This document shows positions 59,223 through 64,000 of a stretch of DNA of 64,000 nucleotides, piece by piece. The notes below the pieces were generated by a model. The model was not told the DNA's origin. It worked only from the letters and a program-made list of their open reading frames with translations, and made no database searches. Made by a program: the position numbers and the translations under genes. The first letter of the stretch is position 1; the number at the start of each line of letters is the position of its first letter. The stretch covers positions 124,001 through 188,000 of the forward strand of contig NZ_CP102355.1 in assembly GCF_009696685.2 (NCBI RefSeq), in the 5' to 3' direction. The DNA is from Paracoccus sp. SMMA_5_TC (GTDB lineage: Bacteria; Pseudomonadota; Alphaproteobacteria; Rhodobacterales; Rhodobacteraceae).

Positions 59223-59758
59223 GAAATGGCCTTTCGGTCGTTGATGTCCCGGCGGGACAGGATGTTCAGCGCCATCTGCCGCATGGCGGCGGACAGCGCG
59301 GGGTTGTCGAAGCTGCCGGCGATGCGCTCGGCTTCGGCCAGGCGGGCCGGATCAGGGGACGCGGTGCGCGCCCGCCGCGGCTGGAACGGGGTCTGGCCCT
59401 CGGCAAAGCCGGTGGGGGCTGTCTGTGTCAGCACGATTCGCGAAACGGCGTTGAAGCCATAACAGGCGTTCACCCGCTCGCGGATATGGTCGATCTGCAT
59501 GTGGATCAGCGGCGCGCGCGCCCCGGGCACCAGCAATGTCAGCGTGGCGCCGAAACCCTTGCCATGACTGATCCTGACAGGTCGCGTGAAGGCGGCCAGG
59601 TCAGGGCCCACCACTTCGTCCCAATGCGTCAGCAGCCGGGCCACCGCAAAGCCGCGACTTTCGCCCACGCTGCGGATGCGGGGGGCGACAAGCTGGGCGG
59701 CTGCCTCGAACCCACGCATCCGCCGGCGCGGCGTTCCATCTGGTTTTCTTTCGGCCAT
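59219..59758 (-). CDS. DciA-like protein (DUF721)
   Basis: 179 residues with the DUF721/DciA KH-like domain in the first 110 residues (SRGFAVARLLTHWDEVVGPDLAAF, ATLTLLVPGARAPLIHMQ) and a basic, disordered C-terminus. DciA loads the replicative helicase DnaB in bacteria that lack DnaC; assignment by family. It is divergent from mutY (76 bases) and overlaps the dsbA start. Confidence 0.82.
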   Translation of the reverse strand: MAERKPDGTPRRRMRGFEAAAQLVAPRIRSVGESRGFAVARLLTHWDEVVGPDLAAFTRPVRISHGKGFGATLTLLVPGARAPLIHMQIDHIRERVNACYGFNAVSRIVLTQTAPTGFAEGQTPFQPRRARTASPDPARLAEAERIAGSFDNPALSAAMRQMALNILSRRDINDRKAIS

Positions 59759-59834
59759 TGCGCGACCATATCATTCCTTCGTGGCGCAGTCTGGACCGCC
59801 ACGGGCCCGGACGCCAGAGCAGAGAGGCTGAAAA

Positions 59835-60860
59835 TTGCGTGACCTTCAGGTGATTTCGGAACGGCTGCTGGGCTGGTATGATTGCCACGCCCGCGACCTG
59901 CCCTGGCGCAACCCGCCGGGAGGCGGCCCGGCCGACCCCTATCGCGTCTGGCTGTCCGAGGTGATGTTGCAGCAGACCACGGTGGCGGCGGTCACGGCCT
60001 ATTTCCAGCGCTTTGTCAGCCTGTGGCCCCGGGTCGAGGATCTGGCCCGGGCCGATGAGGCGCAGGTGATGGCCGAATGGGCGGGGCTTGGCTATTACGC
60101 GCGGGCCCGCAACCTGATCGCCTGTGCCCGCGCCGTGGCGCAGCGAGGCAGCTTTCCCGACACCCGCGCGGAACTGGCGGCGCTGCCCGGTATCGGCCCC
60201 TATACCTCGGCCGCGATTGCGGCGATTGCCTTCGACCGGCCCGAAACCGTGGTCGATGGCAATGTCGAACGGGTCGTGGCGCGGCATTTCGCAGTGGAAA
60301 CACCCCTGCCTGCGGCCAAGCCGCAGCTGGTGGCCCTGACCGGCACCTGGACGCCACCAGAGCGCCCGGGCGATTTCGCGCAGGCGATGATGGATCTGGG
60401 GGCCACCATCTGCACCCCGCGCAGGCCGGCCTGCGGCATCTGTCCGATCGCCGACGACTGCCGGGGCCGTGCCCTTGGCCTGGCCGAGCAACTGCCGCGC
60501 AAGCTGCCCAAGACGCCCAAGCCCCTGCGCAGCGGCACGGTCTGGATCGGTCTTGGCGCGGACAGCATCCTGGTCGAGACCCGGCCCCGGCGCGGGCTGC
60601 TGGGGGGCACCCTGGCCTTTCCTTCGACCGGCTGGGACGGCACAGCACTGCCGCCGCCGGCGCAGGCTGATTGGCGCAGCCTGGGCAGCGTGCGCCATGT
60701 CTTTACCCATTTCACGCTGGACCTGACGGTGATGAGCGCACAGATCGACGGCCCGCCACAACGCGGCACCTGGATGGCGCGAGCTGATTTCGACCCGACT
60801 GCGCTGCCGGGGCTGATGCGCAAGGCCTGGCGGCTGGCTGCAAACGGGGGCCGGCGATGA
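59835..60860 (+). CDS. mutY: Adenine DNA glycosylase
   Basis: 341 residues. It removes A mispaired with 8-oxoG. The helix-hairpin-helix is LPGIGPYTSAAIAAIAF, the catalytic Glu is E42 in SEVMLQQT, the Asp is in VDGNVERV, and the [4Fe-4S] cysteines follow C-x6-C-x2-C-x5-C in CTPRRPACGICPIADDC. The C-terminal NUDIX-like domain recognises 8-oxoG. The start is TTG at 59835 after AGAGAGG; no ATG is available. The stop overlaps the next gene start. Confidence 0.93.
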   Translation: MRDLQVISERLLGWYDCHARDLPWRNPPGGGPADPYRVWLSEVMLQQTTVAAVTAYFQRFVSLWPRVEDLARADEAQVMAEWAGLGYYARARNLIACARAVAQRGSFPDTRAELAALPGIGPYTSAAIAAIAFDRPETVVDGNVERVVARHFAVETPLPAAKPQLVALTGTWTPPERPGDFAQAMMDLGATICTPRRPACGICPIADDCRGRALGLAEQLPRKLPKTPKPLRSGTVWIGLGADSILVETRPRRGLLGGTLAFPSTGWDGTALPPPAQADWRSLGSVRHVFTHFTLDLTVMSAQIDGPPQRGTWMARADFDPTALPGLMRKAWRLAANGGRR

Positions 60861-61984
60861 CGCACGCGCCACTGGCTGCCGCCCTGCCCTTCTGGTTGTC
60901 GCTGGGACTGCTGCCGCTGGCGGCGCTGGCCGCAACCCTGGGCGGATGGTGGTTTCTGCTGATGCCGCTTTATGCGTGGTTTCTGACCTCGGTCCTGGAT
61001 CTGGTGCTGGGTCTGGATGAGCGCAACCCCGACCCGCAGACACCGCAGGCCCGGCTGCGCTGGCACCGGGCAATCACCCTGATCTGGGCGCCGCTGCAGG
61101 CCGCGATGATCTTTGGCGGCATATGGTATGCGGCTCACGGCACCCTGAGCGGTTGGGAAAAGCTGGGGCTGTTCTTCGGCATCGGCGTCGCCTCGGGCAG
61201 CGTCGGGATCGTCTATGCCCATGAGCTGGTGCATCAGCGCAACCGGCTGGAGCGGTGGCTGGGCGACCTGCTGCTGGCCAGCGTGCTCTATTCGCATTTT
61301 CGCAGCGAGCACCTGCTGGTTCATCATGCCTGGGTCGGCACGCCGCGCGACGCGGTGACCGCCCGCTATAACGAAGGCTTCTATCGCTTTTTCCTGCGCG
61401 TGCTGCGCGACAGCCCGCGCAGCGCCTGGCAGGCCGAAGCCGGCAGGCTGCGGCGCAGCGGGCGTTCGGCGCTGGATCGGCGCAATCCCTTCTGGCGCTA
61501 TGGCGCGTTGCAACTGGCCATGCTGGGGCTGGCGGCGGCTCTGGGCGGATGGCAGGGGGTCGCGCTGTTCGTCTGGCAGGCGCTGGTGGCGGTCTGGCAG
61601 CTGGAGCTGACCAATTACGTCGAACATTACGGCCTGACGCGCGAATATCTCGGCAATGGCCGGTATGAGCGTATCCGTCCGCATCACAGCTGGAATGCGG
61701 CCCATCGCGCGACGAATTGGCTGCTGATAAACCTGCAACGCCATTCCGATCACCATTATCAGCCCGACCGGCGATTTCCGCTGTTGCAGACCTATGGGCC
61801 TGATGTCGCCCCGCAATTGCCGTTGGGCTATCCGGCGATGAATTTCCTGGCGATGGTTCCGCCACTGTGGCGGCGGCGGATGAACCCCAGGGTGCGGGCA
61901 TGGCGTCGGCAGTTCTATCCCGGAATCACCGATTGGCGCCCCTATAATCGCGGCGAATTGCCGATGCCCGGGGAGCGATCCTGA
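60857..61984 (+). CDS. AlkB-like membrane monooxygenase
   Basis: 375 residues, about six helices, with the histidine clusters of membrane-bound non-haem di-iron hydroxylases: HELVHQ, EHLLVHHAW, NYVEHYGLTR and LQRHSDHH. The NYVEHYGL and LQRHSDHH pair is the AlkB signature, which distinguishes it from desaturases. It would hydroxylate terminal carbons of n-alkanes or fatty acyl chains with rubredoxin as donor; no rubredoxin gene is near. The ATG overlaps the mutY stop (ATGA). Confidence 0.85.
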   Translation: MTHAPLAAALPFWLSLGLLPLAALAATLGGWWFLLMPLYAWFLTSVLDLVLGLDERNPDPQTPQARLRWHRAITLIWAPLQAAMIFGGIWYAAHGTLSGWEKLGLFFGIGVASGSVGIVYAHELVHQRNRLERWLGDLLLASVLYSHFRSEHLLVHHAWVGTPRDAVTARYNEGFYRFFLRVLRDSPRSAWQAEAGRLRRSGRSALDRRNPFWRYGALQLAMLGLAAALGGWQGVALFVWQALVAVWQLELTNYVEHYGLTREYLGNGRYERIRPHHSWNAAHRATNWLLINLQRHSDHHYQPDRRFPLLQTYGPDVAPQLPLGYPAMNFLAMVPPLWRRRMNPRVRAWRRQFYPGITDWRPYNRGELPMPGERS

Positions 61985-62099
61985 CCCGCAAGCCAATCGT
62001 CTGTCACGCCCCATGCTGACGCCGGAATGCGGCTAATTTGCTTGCATTCACGACCACCGTGGGTTGAAGTGGTGCCGGATTGGCAATTGGAGCAATAAA

Positions 62100-63107
62100 A
62101 TGTCGGAACAGGCGGTTCAACTTGCGTCGGCACCGGTGGCCCCGGGCGCGGGACGGAAATTCTATCCATCGTCGCGGGCAAAGCGGCCCATCGGAATTTT
62201 TTACGACGAACTGTCGCGCGGGGTGAACCCGTTCAGCCTGATCGAATCTGCCGGGATCGCCGATGTGACCGATCCCATCGAAAAAATCGCCGATCTGTTC
62301 AATCGCTTCGGTATCGTCAAGGTGCGCCGGCTTTACAGCCCCGAGCGTTCCAAACTGCTCAATCAGCATTGCATCGACTTTTCGGGCCTGAAGCCGCTGG
62401 ATTTCCGCGATGTCTTTGCCAAGAAGAGGAAATGGGCCACCGGCGGCGCGCCGGCGCTGAACGACCCGCGGTTCTGGCCCTATGCCGGGGACGAAACGGT
62501 TCAGAAAATCATCGAAGCCCTGCTGGGTCCGCGCAGCTTCGAATTCGGCACCGCCGTTGCCGCGCATTATTCCGCCCGCGGCCTGCACCGCGATTATCGC
62601 ATGCTGTGCGAAGATGACGCCTCGCCCTATTCCGCCAAAAAGCCGACCAAGCGCATCGTCCGCATCCTGCATTACTGCGGCCTGTCGGGCGGTGCGCTGG
62701 GATACATTCCCTTTTCTCACGACGAAGAAAAATTCAGGGAACAGGGCCGCCGCGTCGGGTTGAAACGCGACACCGCCTGGTTCGACCGTCACCGCGAGGT
62801 GCTGACCCAGGCGCGGCTGACCCGCAACTTCGACGAGGCCGACGAGATCGAGCGCCACATCTGCTGGGTGAACGCCGATCCGGGCGACATCATCATCTCG
62901 AACTCGGCAATGCTGCATTGCGGGGAATATCTGACCGGGCCGCGGTATTTCTTCGTCTCGACCTATGCCGAAACGACGCCGGAAACGCTGAAGATCGCCG
63001 CCGGCCAGGCCAAGACCGAAATGGCGCGCGACTATCACCGCTATATGTCGGCCAGGGGCTTCAAGGGCAGCGACGATGTCCTGAAGGCTGCGGGCACCAA
63101 GGCATAA
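62100..63107 (+). CDS. Phytanoyl-CoA dioxygenase-like Fe(II)/2-oxoglutarate enzyme
   Basis: 335 residues, double-stranded beta-helix. The first metal pair is H-x-D in ARGLHRDYRM (about residues 163-165), the distal histidine in AMLHCGEYLTGPRYF (about 274), and the 2-oxoglutarate Arg is about ten residues later. The N-terminal 30 residues precede the core. Similar proteins of Rhodobacteraceae hydroxylate unknown substrates. GGAG lies eight bases before the ATG at 62100. It ends where a terminator for ccrM begins. Confidence 0.75.
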   Translation: MSEQAVQLASAPVAPGAGRKFYPSSRAKRPIGIFYDELSRGVNPFSLIESAGIADVTDPIEKIADLFNRFGIVKVRRLYSPERSKLLNQHCIDFSGLKPLDFRDVFAKKRKWATGGAPALNDPRFWPYAGDETVQKIIEALLGPRSFEFGTAVAAHYSARGLHRDYRMLCEDDASPYSAKKPTKRIVRILHYCGLSGGALGYIPFSHDEEKFREQGRRVGLKRDTAWFDRHREVLTQARLTRNFDEADEIERHICWVNADPGDIIISNSAMLHCGEYLTGPRYFFVSTYAETTPETLKIAAGQAKTEMARDYHRYMSARGFKGSDDVLKAAGTKA

Positions 63108-63119
63108 CCCGCAGGCAGG

Positions 63120-63152
63120 AAAAAGGCCCCGCCCGGCACTGCCGGACGGGGC
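63120..63152 (-). terminator. Intrinsic terminator of ccrM
   Basis: GCCCCG-C-CCGGCA / TGCCGG-A-CGGGGC, a 12-bp stem with one mismatch and a one-base loop, followed on the minus strand by CCTTTTT. It lies 60 bases after the ccrM stop and serves the minus strand best. Confidence 0.75.
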
Positions 63153-63209
63153 AAGGCGGTCCCGGCCGCGCCAGAGCTCGCGGAACATCGGGACTTGGCG
63201 AACCGGAAA

Positions 63210-64000
<791 letters not shown>

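Noticed and set aside
60857..61984. AlkB-like protein as a fatty acid desaturase
   Set aside because: NYVEHYGL and LQRHSDHH histidine boxes fit alkane hydroxylases better.

Overview
The window is gene-dense, GC-rich chromosomal DNA from an alphaproteobacterium, most likely a Rhodobacteraceae member close to Paracoccus. The reasons are: a phaA-phaB polyhydroxybutyrate pair, a GcrA cell-cycle regulator together with a CcrM-type GANTC methylase, the argH/small lipoprotein/lysA/DUF4175 block beside a divergent tlpA, the DUF4170-waaA-lpxK block, a mutY/dciA/dsbA block, and strongly GC-biased third codon positions throughout. I see no insertion sequence, integrase, prophage or CRISPR array. The content is mainly core genome, with a few accessory surface and transport genes. 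Genus is an inference; no search was run.

Layout. 0-2.3 kb: tsaD (cut by the left edge), gpsA, a YciI protein and an EVE protein, all overlapping by a few bases. 2.3-5.4 kb: an MsbA-type ABC exporter, a secreted CAP protein, and a BON-LysM protein. 5.5-10.7 kb: acyl-CoA synthetase, then an alpha/beta-fold protein coupled to a GT61 glycosyltransferase, and two uncharacterised envelope proteins. 10.8-14.8 kb (minus): rimO, sulfotransferase, ettA. 14.9-16 kb: two secreted small proteins, one ClpP-like and one His-rich. 16-20.1 kb (minus): ftsE, ftsX, plsC and an ABC-2 exporter. 20.2-27 kb: a zinc-ribbon protein, and the minus-strand chain argH, LptM-like lipoprotein, DUF2834-like protein, lysA, DUF4175 protein. 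27-29 kb: tlpA, tag, an EAL phosphodiesterase. 29.3-31.3 kb: phaA, phaB and a clear terminator. 31.4-35.2 kb: YdcH, a TrmN6-like methylase, DUF2007, a polyprenyl diphosphate synthase, amt. 35.4-39.2 kb: a class A PBP, then mlaA-mlaC. 39.3-44 kb: a type I secretion ABC/HlyD pair and a PiT phosphate transporter. 44.2-49.2 kb: a complete branched-chain 2-oxoacid dehydrogenase operon (E1a, E1b, E2, E3). 49.2-52.4 kb (minus): argD, argF and a lone ABC-2 permease. 52.5-55.7 kb: gcrA, NUDIX, metG, tRNA-Leu(UAA). 55.7-56.1 kb: a non-coding gap rich in inverted repeats with a candidate small RNA. 56.1-64 kb: DUF4170, waaA-like, lpxK, dsbA, dciA, mutY, alkB-like, a PhyH-type dioxygenase, and ccrM (cut by the right edge).

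How it fits together. Arginine and lysine synthesis (argD, argF, argH, lysA), envelope biogenesis (PBP, mlaAC, plsC, waaA/lpxK, the LptM-like lipoprotein), PHB storage and branched-chain amino acid catabolism are all housekeeping functions. The most interesting thread is regulatory. GcrA and CcrM are both encoded here. At least two promoter-like sequences (upstream of the phosphate transporter and of a candidate minus-strand small RNA near 55.9 kb) carry a GANTC site inside a 17-bp -35/-10 spacer, the geometry reported for GcrA-dependent promoters in Caulobacter. A weaker third case lies upstream of mlaA.
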